A stretch of DNA of 47,248 nt, from the NCBI GenBank assembly GCA_003612285.1, contig RAYE01000048.1, positions 1 to 47,248 on the forward strand. Reading direction: 5' to 3'. This document shows, piece by piece, positions 24,738 through 33,371 of this stretch (position 1 is its first letter; each line of letters starts with the position of its first letter). The notes under the pieces were generated by a model. The model did no database searches, was not told where the DNA came from, and saw only the letters and a list, made by a program, of their open reading frames with translations. The stretch comes from a bacterium D16-51. Lineage in GTDB: Bacteria > Bacillota > Clostridia > Lachnospirales > Lachnospiraceae. The position numbers and the translations under genes are program-made.

Positions 24738-24793
24738 AATATTACCTATTGTTAATCCCCCATGCCGCGCCTTTTGCGGCTCAAATAGTCAAT

Positions 24794-25660
24794 CTATGTC
24801 CTTTTCTTTTCAATAAGCTGTATGTATAATTCTTCCAGGCTTCCGTCTACGGCAAAGGCGTCTTCATGCGGCTTCACATCGCTTATTACCCTTATGCTCG
24901 TCATTCCGTTATGCCGCTGTACTCTGCTGACTTTATATTCCTTTTTGATACGGTTTACTTCTCCCATATCCTTTAAATCGCACTGCCAGACTTTATCCTG
25001 GATGCGGGCCAGTGCTGCCATCGTCTCTTCGTTCAGCAGGACAGTGCCCTGATTTAAAACAATTACCTGCTCTGCAAGGTCTTCCACATCAGATACAATG
25101 TGGGTGGCAAAAATAATAATTTTATTTTCTGCCAGATCTGCAAGGAGGTTTTTCAGGTTCATCCGTTCATTTGGGTCAAGGCCTGCTGTCGGCTCATCCA
25201 ATATAAGGATTTCCGGGTCATTCAGCAGCGCCTGGGCAATATTAACCCTCTGCTTCATGCCGCCGGAATATTTCTTTAGCTTTTTCCCTCTTTCTTCCCA
25301 CAGGCCGACTAGTTTCAGGCATTTTTCAATTACGCTGTCTGCGTCCTCCACCCCTTTCAGCCCCGCTATATACTTCAGAAAGTTATAGGCATTAAAATCA
25401 GGATAATACCCTGCCTTCTGCGGGACATATCCGAGCTTCGCCCTGTACTCTTCCCCCATACCGTAAATATCAGTTCCGTTATAATATATTCCGCCGGAAA
25501 CGGGCTCTTCTACCGTGCAGACCATACGGATTGTGGTGGACTTCCCGGCTCCGTTTGGCCCCATAAAGCCGTAAATCCCCGGCTTAAATGTAAGGTTCAG
25601 GCCGTCTATAATTACTTTTTGCCCATAGCTCTGCCTGACATTTTTTAATACCAATTCCAT
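24794..25660 (-). CDS. ABC-2 family ATP-binding protein
   Basis: The 288-residue protein is complete: Walker A GPNGAGKST, Q-loop YVPQKAGYYPDF, signature YSGGMKQRVNIAQAL, Walker B ILILDEPTAGLDP and the His switch FATHIVSDVEDL. A ~75-residue C-terminal extension (IQDKVWQCDLKDMGEVNRI...) is typical of ATPases paired with ABC-2 permeases in peptide export or immunity. The start has GAGG 7 nt upstream. Its only visible permease sequences are broken: the frameshifted gene downstream and a C-terminal scrap immediately upstream. Confidence 0.93.
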   Translation of the reverse strand: MELVLKNVRQSYGQKVIIDGLNLTFKPGIYGFMGPNGAGKSTTIRMVCTVEEPVSGGIYYNGTDIYGMGEEYRAKLGYVPQKAGYYPDFNAYNFLKYIAGLKGVEDADSVIEKCLKLVGLWEERGKKLKKYSGGMKQRVNIAQALLNDPEILILDEPTAGLDPNERMNLKNLLADLAENKIIIFATHIVSDVEDLAEQVIVLNQGTVLLNEETMAALARIQDKVWQCDLKDMGEVNRIKKEYKVSRVQRHNGMTSIRVISDVKPHEDAFAVDGSLEELYIQLIEKKRT

Positions 25661-25684
25661 ACCGATACCTCATTTCTATGTAAT

Positions 25685-25795
25685 CTATGATGCAAAATAT
25701 TTGTACTGTTTAATCAGCTTCTTAGAGAAAAATATCCCCCCTGCTATTAACAACACCACATACGCAGCCTCTACAATATAAATCCTGCTTTGCTG
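25685..25795 (-). pseudogene. C-terminal scrap of a second ABC-2 permease
   Basis: The minus-strand frame before a TAG stop reads SRIYIVEAAYVVLLIAGGIF then FSKKLIKQYKYFAS. It is a clear paralogue of the C-terminus of the 24118 permease remnant (YIAEVVYSLLLAAGGIFFFR, ending KQQKYFAS). Nothing of the gene's N-terminal part is seen upstream. It marks an old permease-ATPase-permease arrangement or a duplication that collapsed. Confidence 0.7.
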
Positions 25796-26187
25796 TTTTA
25801 AAGATAACCAGCCTTATTCCATTTTTTCTACACTTAGGAATTGCTCCAAAATAACTTACCATATTTCTTGTCTTTTTCTCCACTAGCGCCATTTAATAAT
25901 CAGTTATATAAGCCTGTTATGCGCCTTAGTAATAATGGTATCATTCAAGGTTAGATATTCGCTATAATTTCTTTCATTACATCAAATTTTATGATATCGC
26001 TCCTATTTTGTCTTTCCTCTGCATTATTTGGTAACATAAAAATGCAACTCTCTAATCTAAGTTTCCTATAAATAATAGTAAATTGCAAGCAAAATGTGCT
26101 AAACGAATTATTTTTGTGCTAAACGTTTTTCCTGTTAATAGCAAATTAATACTTTGTCATCCTCCAGGTATGCATGCTGACGGCAAA
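25796..26187. other. Gene-free AT-rich stretch
   Basis: This ~390-bp stretch has no credible ORF. It is likely decayed permease or intergenic sequence. CGCCTTAGTAATA at about 25920 matches the end of repeat family A, but no second end is visible. Confidence 0.5.
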
Positions 26188-26823
26188 TTATATTTGTATC
26201 ACTTTATCCGCATAATCTGCTGCACTCTTATTATGCGTCACCATTATAATCGCATTTCCTTCCCTGCGAAGATTACAAAACAGTTCTAGAAGTTCTTCTG
26301 CTGTCTCCTCGTCCAGTGCACCCGTTGGTTCATCTGCCAATATTATTTTGGGGTTAATAATCAGCGCCCTTGCAACTGCAACCCGCTGCTTTTCGCCGCC
26401 GGAGAGGTATGCTACCTTTTCATCCAGTATTTCTGTTATTGACAATTTTTTTGCAATCTTTTCCAGCCGCCCAGAGGTCTCTGTTCCAAAAAACTTCCTC
26501 ATTTGAAGTGGCAGCATAATATTCTCGTACGCTGTCATCCCAGGAATCAATGCATAGGACTGTAAAATATACCCAACCATACGGTTACGCATTTTGGCAA
26601 GCTGCACTTTCGTATACCTGCTGATGTTTTCCCCGTCTAAAAAGTATTCCCCAGAATCCATCTTCTCAATGCCCGACAAAAGGTGGAGCAGCGTTGATTT
26701 TCCACTGCCGGACTTACCTACAATGGCCGCCATCTCTCCTTTTTCAAGGGAAAAGCTTACGCCTTTTAGCACATGCTTTCCTTTATATGATTTTTTTAAG
26801 TTTTTTACCTCTACATAACTCAT
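26188..26823 (-). CDS. MacB/LolD-type ABC ATP-binding protein
   Basis: The 211-residue protein is a short ATPase of the MacB/LolD class: Walker A GKSGSGKST, Q-loop GYILQSYALIPGMTAYENIMLPL (the class-typical LIPxxTAxEN segment), signature LSGGEKQRVAVARAL, Walker B IILADEPTGALD and MVTHN. It ends soon after the His switch (SAADYADKVIQI), as in small bacteriocin-type exporters. RBS GAGG is 7 nt before ATG. It follows the 26846 membrane protein by 22 nt and completes a set with the 27546 permease. Confidence 0.92.
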   Translation of the reverse strand: MSYVEVKNLKKSYKGKHVLKGVSFSLEKGEMAAIVGKSGSGKSTLLHLLSGIEKMDSGEYFLDGENISRYTKVQLAKMRNRMVGYILQSYALIPGMTAYENIMLPLQMRKFFGTETSGRLEKIAKKLSITEILDEKVAYLSGGEKQRVAVARALIINPKIILADEPTGALDEETAEELLELFCNLRREGNAIIMVTHNKSAADYADKVIQI

Positions 26824-26845
26824 CTTCCATCCTCATCTTTCTGTG

Positions 26846-27340
26846 TTAGTTTGAATTGCGGAAAAAGAAAAAATAACGCCGTATTACCAGATGCTGGAAA
26901 AGTATCTGTAAAAAAGAAAGGATTAAGAATCCAAATCCTGCACTGCAAAGAAAATAAAGATTCTGCGACCGGATGCAAAGGTAAAGCCCTATGCTGCTTA
27001 AAACATATATCAGGAAATGACAAAAAAAGAACATTCTCCGAAACATAACATAAAGTTCTTTTTCTGTCTGCCCACACAGAATAAGGACAAAAAATTCATC
27101 TGCACAATCCCTTAGCCATTCTAAAACTAATGTATAAAAGATAAAAAGAAGCAAAACCAAAAATGACAGGTATAACAGCCAAACCACTTTCCGCCCTGCA
27201 GTGTTTTCTTCCCCGGAAAATATCCTATATAAACTCATTTCAGTGAACAGACTGCTTAGCAGCATACCCAATACAGCTATTAGAAAAAAAGAATGCTTGG
27301 AATATAAAATTTCTTTCATCACTCTATATACCTTAAACAT
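26846..27340 (-). CDS. Half-size four-helix membrane protein, likely ABC permease partner
   Basis: The 164-residue protein has four hydrophobic helices (FFLIAVLGMLLSSLF, VWLLYLSFLVLLLFIFYTLV, MFFFCHFLIYVLSSIGLYLC, FLCSAGFGFLILSFLQILF) and no large outer domain. The spacing of one N-terminal and three C-terminal helices copies a FtsX/MacB permease with its outer domain deleted. The start abuts repeat B copy 3; there is no GAGG because that copy is truncated (TGAGAC). It lies between the 27546 permease and the 26188 ATPase. The function is inferred from context. Confidence 0.6.
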   Translation of the reverse strand: MFKVYRVMKEILYSKHSFFLIAVLGMLLSSLFTEMSLYRIFSGEENTAGRKVVWLLYLSFLVLLLFIFYTLVLEWLRDCADEFFVLILCGQTEKELYVMFRRMFFFCHFLIYVLSSIGLYLCIRSQNLYFLCSAGFGFLILSFLQILFQHLVIRRYFFFFRNSN

Positions 27341-27434
27341 ATTTTGTACCAAGTCTCAATTGAGGCGCAAACACAAAGGGTGAAAGTATCTGTGTTTGCA
27401 TATTATCCTTTCCTTTTTTCTTTGATTCTTTGAC
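27338..27434 (-). repeat. Leader repeat family B, copy 3 (upstream of half permease)
   Basis: Read on the minus strand it has the purine-rich run, the perfect hairpin GCAAACACA / TGTGTTTGC, and then GCGCCTCAATTGAGACTTGG, where the long second hairpin has collapsed to CTCAATTGAG. It ends GTACAAAAT directly at the ATG, the same junction as copies 1 and 2. Confidence 0.78.
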
Positions 27435-27545
27435 TTTCCAATCATTTTCTACCTGTGTGGCTGCGGCTGACCGTTTACTGACAGGTTTTGCGAATGCATA
27501 GGGCTGGGCTGCCATGAACCGCCGTCAAACCACATAGATGGAATT

Positions 27546-28601
27546 TCAGCGTTCATATACCAGGTTACGATTCAGAGTACAATTAAGCAAAACAGAAAGA
27601 AAAACCAGGACAAACGTTACACCCGCTGCAAAATAAAATCTGTTACTGTCCAGCCTGATATCAAAATATTCCCTGCGTATGGTAATCCAATAAACCATGA
27701 AATAGAAAAGTACAGAAATAAAGACAGATAAAACACTAAGGCATGTACAAATAATATGATATTTAACAAAATGCATCCCACAGATTTGGAATACTGCATA
27801 CATGTTTCGACACTTCTTGTGCTGGATTACTGCTGCTGACACACAAAGATATACAGCAAGCCCTGTCAGCATAGCAATGCTCCAATTGCCAAACACCTGT
27901 TTTTTCTTCTTATATTCTGTAACTTTCTGTTTTATTTTTTTCATGCTGGCTTTCCCCAGCAAGCCCGGAATGTCATCTTTCGCAAAAAGAACTGATCGAA
28001 GCCGGGTATCTCCCTGCTGGAACGCTTTTTCATTATTAATGAAATACATATTTTCATTTAACGCATACATCAATACATCTGTATCACTTTCAGACACACT
28101 GCTGTACATCCCCCAGATCGGTTCATAGTACGGCAGAATCCCCACTACTTTATACCCCACGCCATTCAGGGAAACCATATCCCCTATTTTATAATGATCT
28201 TCCAGAATCCTTCCATAAAGGATAACCTCATTATCCCCATTCTGAAAAGATAACCCATTCCCCCTTGCATGAAAAAGAAAATATTTATTGATAAAAGAAT
28301 CCACTGCAAAACAGGCATTGCTGTTCTGCATATCATCATTATACACAATATCCTGATATGCATAGCCAATATGTCCCGCCCTCTTCTCATCTATCATCAC
28401 TTCTCTGTTATCCCATCCATCATCAAATGAATAAATTTTTAAAGAATCATCTAAAGAATTTATATAAGAGAGCTCTGTCCCATCCACAATATATTCATCC
28501 AGATACATTCCTGTAAAAAAGAATAACAGAAAAAACAAGACTATCAATACGGCATAATATGCTATATTTTGTTTTATAACAGAATAAATAATCCCTACCA
28601 T
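27546..28601 (-). CDS. MacB/FtsX-type ABC permease
   Basis: The 351-residue protein has an N-terminal helix (YYAVLIVLFFLLFFFTGMY), a ~200-residue outer domain (containing NEVILYGRILEDHYKIGDMVSLNGVGYKVVGILPYY, typical of MacB periplasmic-core domains) and three C-terminal helices (SIAMLTGLAVYLCVSAAVI, IICTCLSVLSVFISVLFYFM, FYFAAGVTFVLVFLSVLL). This layout is that of mechanotransmission-type permeases used for peptide export or resistance. The start has GGGGA 7-8 nt upstream. Downstream are the half permease and the ATPase. Confidence 0.85.
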   Translation of the reverse strand: MVGIIYSVIKQNIAYYAVLIVLFFLLFFFTGMYLDEYIVDGTELSYINSLDDSLKIYSFDDGWDNREVMIDEKRAGHIGYAYQDIVYNDDMQNSNACFAVDSFINKYFLFHARGNGLSFQNGDNEVILYGRILEDHYKIGDMVSLNGVGYKVVGILPYYEPIWGMYSSVSESDTDVLMYALNENMYFINNEKAFQQGDTRLRSVLFAKDDIPGLLGKASMKKIKQKVTEYKKKKQVFGNWSIAMLTGLAVYLCVSAAVIQHKKCRNMYAVFQICGMHFVKYHIICTCLSVLSVFISVLFYFMVYWITIRREYFDIRLDSNRFYFAAGVTFVLVFLSVLLNCTLNRNLVYER

Positions 28602-28797
28602 TTCTATTCCCCGTTCTTTTTTGTTAATTCTTCGGCTAAATTCTCCTTGCTAGTTACCCTTTAAAGGTTCTGGATTTCCGATACCATGTATACAGCCATT
28701 GTGTTCAATGTCTTTAATGAGTTGGTTGATGTGTTTTAAGGTTTTTTGTCTTGGGTTTGCCAGTATAATAAGATTTTATTGGACATTTTGAAATTTT
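28602..28797. other. Gene-free spacer before repeat C
   Basis: About 195 bp without an ORF, clear promoter or repeat match. It lies between the 27546 permease start and repeat family C copy 1. Confidence 0.4.
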
Positions 28798-28961
28798 GGG
28801 GCTGCAAACTAATTGGCGGTATCAGTCCGCAGCAGCGGCCAATCTTAGGAACTGTTAATATATAAGACGGCGTGAAATATATATTATACAGTTTTGAGTT
28901 TTGGCGGTCTGTAATCTTTTCCATTAATCAGGTTACAGATGTAAAGATTGGTTGCAGCCCC
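28798..28961. repeat. Repeat family C, copy 1
   Basis: This ~164-bp element has inverted ends GGGGCTGCAAACTAAT / ATTGGTTGCAGCCCC. It has internal conserved blocks GGCGGTATCAGTCCGCA, GACTGTTAATAT-like, AAGACGGCGTGAAATA and TTACAGATGTAAAGATTGGTT. It is shared in the same orientation with copy 2 at 35357-35516. No ORF. Confidence 0.85.
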
Positions 28962-28991
28962 AGGATTTATATTCATCAGGCAATATGTGAT

Positions 28992-29684
28992 TTAGCAGGG
29001 CGTTTCTTGTTTGACAATCCTCCCGTCTTCTATCCGTATCACCCTGCTGCATTCCTCTGCCACTGTAGGGTCATGGGTAACAATAATAATCGTCCTTCCC
29101 TGTTCGTTTAAATCACGGAACACTTTCATAATTTCCTTTGTTGTTGCAGAATCCAGCGCCCCGGTTGGCTCATCTGCGAGGATGATGGAGGGGTTATTGG
29201 CAATTGCCCGGGCAATCGCAACACGCTGCTTCTGCCCGCCTGACAGGTTATTGGTCTGTTTATCTGCGTACTCTGCCATTCCGACCAGTTCCAGCATTTC
29301 CAACGCCCTTTCTTTGCGCTCTTTCCGTTTTCTGCGGTGCTGCCGCCCTGCAAAATCCAACGGAATCATCACATTGTCCAGCGCCGTAAACCCTTCCACT
29401 AAAGCAAAGTCCTGCATGACCATGCCAATCTTTTCATTGCGTACCTGCGCCATCTGCTTTTCTGAAATTTTTCCTAACTCCATGCCGTCAATAGCATACT
29501 CCCCGGAATCATACCCGTCAATGCAGGCCAGGATATGGAGCAGGGTAGACTTTCCGGCGCCGGAAGTTCCGATGACGGCAGCCATTTCGCCATCTTTTAT
29601 TTCCATGGAAATGCCGTGGAGCGCTTCGTACGCATTGCTTTTCCCTTTGTTATATGTCTTTACAATGTCTTTCAGGTAAATCAT
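28992..29684 (-). CDS. MacB/LolD-type ABC ATP-binding protein
   Basis: The 230-residue protein has Walker A GTSGAGKST, GMVMQDFALVEGFTALDNVMIPL, signature LSGGQKQRVAIARAI, Walker B IILADEPTGALD and His switch IVTHDPTVAEECSRVI, ending GRIVKQETPC. RBS AGGAGGTGG lies 6 nt before ATG, within the last codons of the upstream permease, whose stop directly abuts this ATG. It energises the two permeases 29685 and 31061, all in one operon with the tandem exported-protein genes. Confidence 0.95.
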   Translation of the reverse strand: MIYLKDIVKTYNKGKSNAYEALHGISMEIKDGEMAAVIGTSGAGKSTLLHILACIDGYDSGEYAIDGMELGKISEKQMAQVRNEKIGMVMQDFALVEGFTALDNVMIPLDFAGRQHRRKRKERKERALEMLELVGMAEYADKQTNNLSGGQKQRVAIARAIANNPSIILADEPTGALDSATTKEIMKVFRDLNEQGRTIIIVTHDPTVAEECSRVIRIEDGRIVKQETPC

Positions 29685-31043
29685 TTATTCCACCTCCTGT
29701 AAGATTTCTTTTGCTGATTTCCCTTTGGCAAGAGAAAGGCACATAAGTGAAGCAGACAGCAGCAATAACAGCATTATGATAAGGCAGCCTCCCACCTGTA
29801 CCGCCCCAATCTGTACTGCTGCATTTCTCCAGGCTCCAAAATACCCGGCGGCATATGTCACAGCCGTCCCAAGCGCCAATGCAGCAAGGGCAATCAGTGA
29901 AATGTATAAGATATGGGTCCGGAATATGCCCCGCCATGTCAGTCCGCACAGGTAATAAACCGTATATTTCCGCATATTTTTTTGGTACATCAGGGTCGAA
30001 AGCGTTATAAAAGAAATAATCGTAAATAAGAGCATTCCGATTCCTGCCGGGATGATGTCTGAAATATTTGCCATAATGTTATGCCATGTATTCTTTTTTA
30101 CATAGTTTAGGTCATGCAGAAAATGGAACTGGGATATCTGGGCAACCCGGTTCTTGTTATACTCAAACATCTCCTGTGGGCAGTCCCGGTCCATAACAAT
30201 GAGCGTTACACCATTCAGTTCCGTAAAGAAAACTGTCTTCCTGGTTTTCAGGACATTTTCAAAATTTTCTGACAGGTTTTCTTCCGCTTCCTGATCCGCA
30301 TACTGCTCCTGTACACTGTCCAGATTCTTTTTGGAGACAAAAAATATTTCATATGTGCTGTCCCGTCCAAGGCTTTCCAGTTCCTTCGCTTCTTTTGCCA
30401 TATTGCTGAAAAGCAGGCGGTAATCCATACGGCCGTCCTCATTCGACTGGTAAATGATATCGGAATTACTGTCAATAATACCAATAATTTTTACAGGAAT
30501 CTTTGTTTTCAGTACCGTCGTGGAATTATTGTCAAGATATACGGTGTCCCCTGTTTTATACCTGTCACTGCTCTGCACTACTACCGCTTCCAGTTGTTTT
30601 CCCTCTGTATTTCCCGGTTTCAGCCATCTTCCTGACTGCATATGGGGCTCAAAGCCCTGTATCCACTCGTCATCATATGCCTGCATATTATCGAAAAAGG
30701 TGCCTTCCTCCCTTTTTCGGGAAACCTCCTGATCCTCCCCTGCGTATGCATAGACTGTGTATTGCCCATAGACCTTTGCATCCTTTAGCATCTCCTCATA
30801 CGCTTCTGAACTCTGTACCGGCAGCCCTTCGGCGTCTCCTTCCAGGTGGTGGCTGTTTACCATGTTGGTAATAAATCCGTTCTGTTCTGCCAGGCTCCGT
30901 ACCGGCTGATATCCAGAATACCGCGCCATAAAGATGGAGAGCAGCCCGATCACAACTGCAAATAAAAATACTGCCTGTACCAGGCACAGGACGGACATCA
31001 CAACATGCATTCTGCATTCACGTACTGCATACTTCCATGCCAT
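29685..31043 (-). CDS. MacB/FtsX-type ABC permease
   Basis: The 452-residue protein starts at 31043, where GGAAGGGGGA sits ~8 nt upstream; the open frame continues into the preceding gene but without a ribosome site. It has one N-terminal helix (VVMSVLCLVQAVFLFAVVIGLLS), a ~260-residue outer domain and three C-terminal helices (IIPAGIGMLLFTIISFITLS, ILYISLIALAALALGTAVTY, GGCLIIMLLLLLSASLMCL), the FtsX/MacB topology. It lies 17 bp after the 31061 permease and abuts the ATPase gene, so the two permeases probably form a heterodimer. Confidence 0.9.
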   Translation of the reverse strand: MAWKYAVRECRMHVVMSVLCLVQAVFLFAVVIGLLSIFMARYSGYQPVRSLAEQNGFITNMVNSHHLEGDAEGLPVQSSEAYEEMLKDAKVYGQYTVYAYAGEDQEVSRKREEGTFFDNMQAYDDEWIQGFEPHMQSGRWLKPGNTEGKQLEAVVVQSSDRYKTGDTVYLDNNSTTVLKTKIPVKIIGIIDSNSDIIYQSNEDGRMDYRLLFSNMAKEAKELESLGRDSTYEIFFVSKKNLDSVQEQYADQEAEENLSENFENVLKTRKTVFFTELNGVTLIVMDRDCPQEMFEYNKNRVAQISQFHFLHDLNYVKKNTWHNIMANISDIIPAGIGMLLFTIISFITLSTLMYQKNMRKYTVYYLCGLTWRGIFRTHILYISLIALAALALGTAVTYAAGYFGAWRNAAVQIGAVQVGGCLIIMLLLLLSASLMCLSLAKGKSAKEILQEVE

Positions 31044-31060
31044 GCCATTTTCCCCCTTCC

Positions 31061-32293
31061 TTACCGAACCATCTTCCTTTTTAAATTCCACGAAACCATT
31101 GCATACTGCAGCAAAAAAGAAGATATAAAATAAACCAGAAAAAGTACCAGATATACCTCTGCCTTGTAATGGAAATCAAAAATGCTCATTTTTCCTGCCA
31201 AAAAAGGCATCAGGAGAAAATGGAACAGTAAAAGCGCTGCAAGATATGTCCCCATTGACAAAACCGAACATTCCCCCAGGTAGAGCCAGATACTTTTTCG
31301 GTGGTTTAATCCACATATCCGAAAAATTTTCAGCGTCCTCCGGCGTGTTGTCACGATGTAATGGTATAGCGCACAGAAATTAAATGCCGCTACAAGGGAA
31401 ACCACAAGTACCAAGAGCAGGATTGTGTTGTACAGGTAACTGTTTTCTTTCATTTCCTCCAATTCATAATTGCTGATAATCTGGCTGCCAAAACATTTCT
31501 TTGCAGCATCATTTAACAGGCTGATTTCGCGCAGGGAAATATTATCCCTGAACCGCAGTGCAATTTCATCTAAGAGGACGCTGTCCCCGTCCACTGATGT
31601 GATTGGGAGATATCCTGAACCGATTCCGTTCTGCAGGCCGATAATCTGGTATTCCTGGCCTCCAATGAGTACTTTCCCATCCTCCAGCAGGTTCTTTTCC
31701 AGGTAGTCTCCACGCAGGTTCTTTTGAAAGCCATACATGATGCACACCCGTTCCCCTTTGGTATACTCCTGGTCTGTAAAATACCTTCCATACTGGAAAA
31801 TATTCTGTGTCCTTCCGCCAAAGGAAAAATTATAAAGGGAATCAAAGCCGTAATCGCCGCTGTTTACAATCTTCCCATCTGATATTAGAAAATCCGTTTC
31901 AAACCGGTATTTTTCCTGCAGGATTCCCGTATGGATGTTGAGCAGTTTATCTGCTGTTTCTGCATCCACTTCCTGGGCAAACCGCTTCATATCTGCCGCG
32001 GTCACATCCTGTCGGTCATCCTGCTTCTCATATATCTGGTCTTTCAGATCCCCCAGCATGATCATATTACCATCATCCTCTGATGCAGGCTTTTGTACAT
32101 AAGAACCCTCCAAGCGGAACACAACCTGATTGGTTCCACGGCGGCTTAACTCCCTCCTGTCCCTGTACTCCCGGAACATCCCATAAGACAGATGGATGAT
32201 CAGTGTCGATGCCGCAGTGGTAATAATCAGCAGCACAAATATTTTTGTATAATTCTTTGCAAAAGATTTAATATTTTTAAATATATATTTCAT
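31061..32293 (-). CDS. MacB/FtsX-type ABC permease
   Basis: The 410-residue protein has an N-terminal helix (IFVLLIITTAASTLIIHLSY), a ~230-residue outer domain (with KVLIGGQEYQIIGLQNGIGSGYLP, the usual MacB-core strand pair) and C-terminal helices (TILLLVLVVSLVAAFNFCAL, MGTYLAALLLFHFLLMPFL, YLVLFLVYFISSFLLQYA). GGGAGG lies 8 nt before ATG. It starts 14 nt after the tandem paralogue 32308 and is followed by its partner permease and ATPase. Confidence 0.9.
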   Translation of the reverse strand: MKYIFKNIKSFAKNYTKIFVLLIITTAASTLIIHLSYGMFREYRDRRELSRRGTNQVVFRLEGSYVQKPASEDDGNMIMLGDLKDQIYEKQDDRQDVTAADMKRFAQEVDAETADKLLNIHTGILQEKYRFETDFLISDGKIVNSGDYGFDSLYNFSFGGRTQNIFQYGRYFTDQEYTKGERVCIMYGFQKNLRGDYLEKNLLEDGKVLIGGQEYQIIGLQNGIGSGYLPITSVDGDSVLLDEIALRFRDNISLREISLLNDAAKKCFGSQIISNYELEEMKENSYLYNTILLLVLVVSLVAAFNFCALYHYIVTTRRRTLKIFRICGLNHRKSIWLYLGECSVLSMGTYLAALLLFHFLLMPFLAGKMSIFDFHYKAEVYLVLFLVYFISSFLLQYAMVSWNLKRKMVR

Positions 32294-32307
32294 AAGCAGT
32301 CCTCCCG

Positions 32308-33192
32308 CTACCCGTTTTTCCGCTTTTTCTTAAAGATGATCTCGGCAGTGATTCCGCCAATGGCTGCAATGCCGACAGCAATATAAATACCTTTCCCAAT
32401 GCCGTCTTTTTTGGTATCCTTTTTTGTCTCTATGTATTCATCCTTTAATTCCAGCTTTAAGTTTTTTTCTGATTCTTTTATCACTTTTTTATTTTTACCT
32501 TCATCCAGGAAGGCAAAAATCTCCTCCTTTTTTTCCTCATAGTTTTTCTTTTTAAATACCTTTCTTTTTGCCTTTATTTCCTCCATATATGAAGAAGCCC
32601 CTTCCATTAGGTACTGCGGCCCACGCTCTTTCCGATCCCTCACTACAGTGGTTTTTTGGGGAGTCTGTGCATAGGTGATATTATCCATACTATAAAATAA
32701 GGCATCTTTCATCGTCTTTTCATCATACGCAAAATACCGGTCCATCATGTCATCATACCCAAAAGAAATCTTCCCGGTGTCCGGATGAATATCAAGACTA
32801 AACAGGCACAGCCTTTCACCATTTTTTTCTACGGCAAAATAGTAACTATAGCCTTCGTATCCCTCTACACTGTAAATAAAAAAAGGATTTCTAATAATGA
32901 TCTCGTCAGAATCCTGAATCTTTTTTGCTACCGGAATAAACTCCAGATATTCGACCGGTACTTTAGTCGCCAAGGTATATGTGTCGGCATCTTTGTATTT
33001 TTTATAATACTGCATTGCCTTTTTAACTCTTTTTTTAAAAAGCACTGTTGCATTATTTACTACCAAATCAGGCAGCATTTCTGCATACATTCCATCCTTC
33101 TGCAGCTTCACGGAATATGCTTCTGCCTGCCTGTTATCTGCGCCAACGATACAAAGTAGGATGACTATCAAAACTAAGCTGTATTTTTTCAT
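32308..33192 (-). CDS. Unknown exported single-pass protein, tandem paralogue 1
   Basis: The 294-residue protein starts at 33192, where GAGG lies 7 nt upstream; the frame is open further but that part overlaps intergenic repeats. It has a signal peptide (MKKYSLVLIVILLCIVGADN, cut after AEA), a ~190-residue outer domain (EFIPVAKKIQDSDEIIIRNP; RLCLFSLDIHPDTGKISFGY; DDMMDRYFAYDEKTMKDAL; ITYAQTP), a Lys/Glu-rich helix (~80 residues), and a C-terminal membrane helix GIYIAVGIAAIGGITAEIIF with KKKRK stop-transfer. No LPXTG. I recognise no family. It is 14 nt upstream of the 31061 permease, so probably an accessory of that exporter. Confidence 0.8.
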   Translation of the reverse strand: MKKYSLVLIVILLCIVGADNRQAEAYSVKLQKDGMYAEMLPDLVVNNATVLFKKRVKKAMQYYKKYKDADTYTLATKVPVEYLEFIPVAKKIQDSDEIIIRNPFFIYSVEGYEGYSYYFAVEKNGERLCLFSLDIHPDTGKISFGYDDMMDRYFAYDEKTMKDALFYSMDNITYAQTPQKTTVVRDRKERGPQYLMEGASSYMEEIKAKRKVFKKKNYEEKKEEIFAFLDEGKNKKVIKESEKNLKLELKDEYIETKKDTKKDGIGKGIYIAVGIAAIGGITAEIIFKKKRKNG

Positions 33193-33300
33193 AATAGTCC
33201 TCATTTCTGCACACGTTTTTTGTGCATAACAAATTTGTGGCAAGTGTGCGCAGACACAAATTTGTGTGTGAAAATAGTACGATATCAAATACATAAGATA

Positions 33301-33328
33301 ACTATAACTTAATTATTAAAAAAATCAA
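33301..33328 (-). promoter_or_regulatory. Candidate promoter of paralogue 1
   Basis: On the minus strand TTGATT and TATAGT are separated by 16 bp. The same promoter is conserved before paralogue 2 (34314-34341), being part of the duplicated unit. Confidence 0.45.
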
Positions 33329-33354
33329 TGCTTTGTGCATGAAACGACATTTTT

Positions 33355-33371
33355 TTGACAATATTGGTCAA
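33355..33371. promoter_or_regulatory. Dyad TTGAC-N7-GTCAA at the end of the tandem unit
   Basis: TTGACAATATTGGTCAA is an almost complete palindrome. It is identical at 34374-34390, each time overlapping the stop codon region of a paralogue. It could be an operator or simply part of the duplicated unit. Confidence 0.35.

Noticed and set aside
33193-33294. 34-residue N-terminal extension of tandem paralogue 1
   Set aside because: It precedes a perfect signal peptide and lies in the duplicated spacer and promoter. The ATG at 33192 has GAGG.
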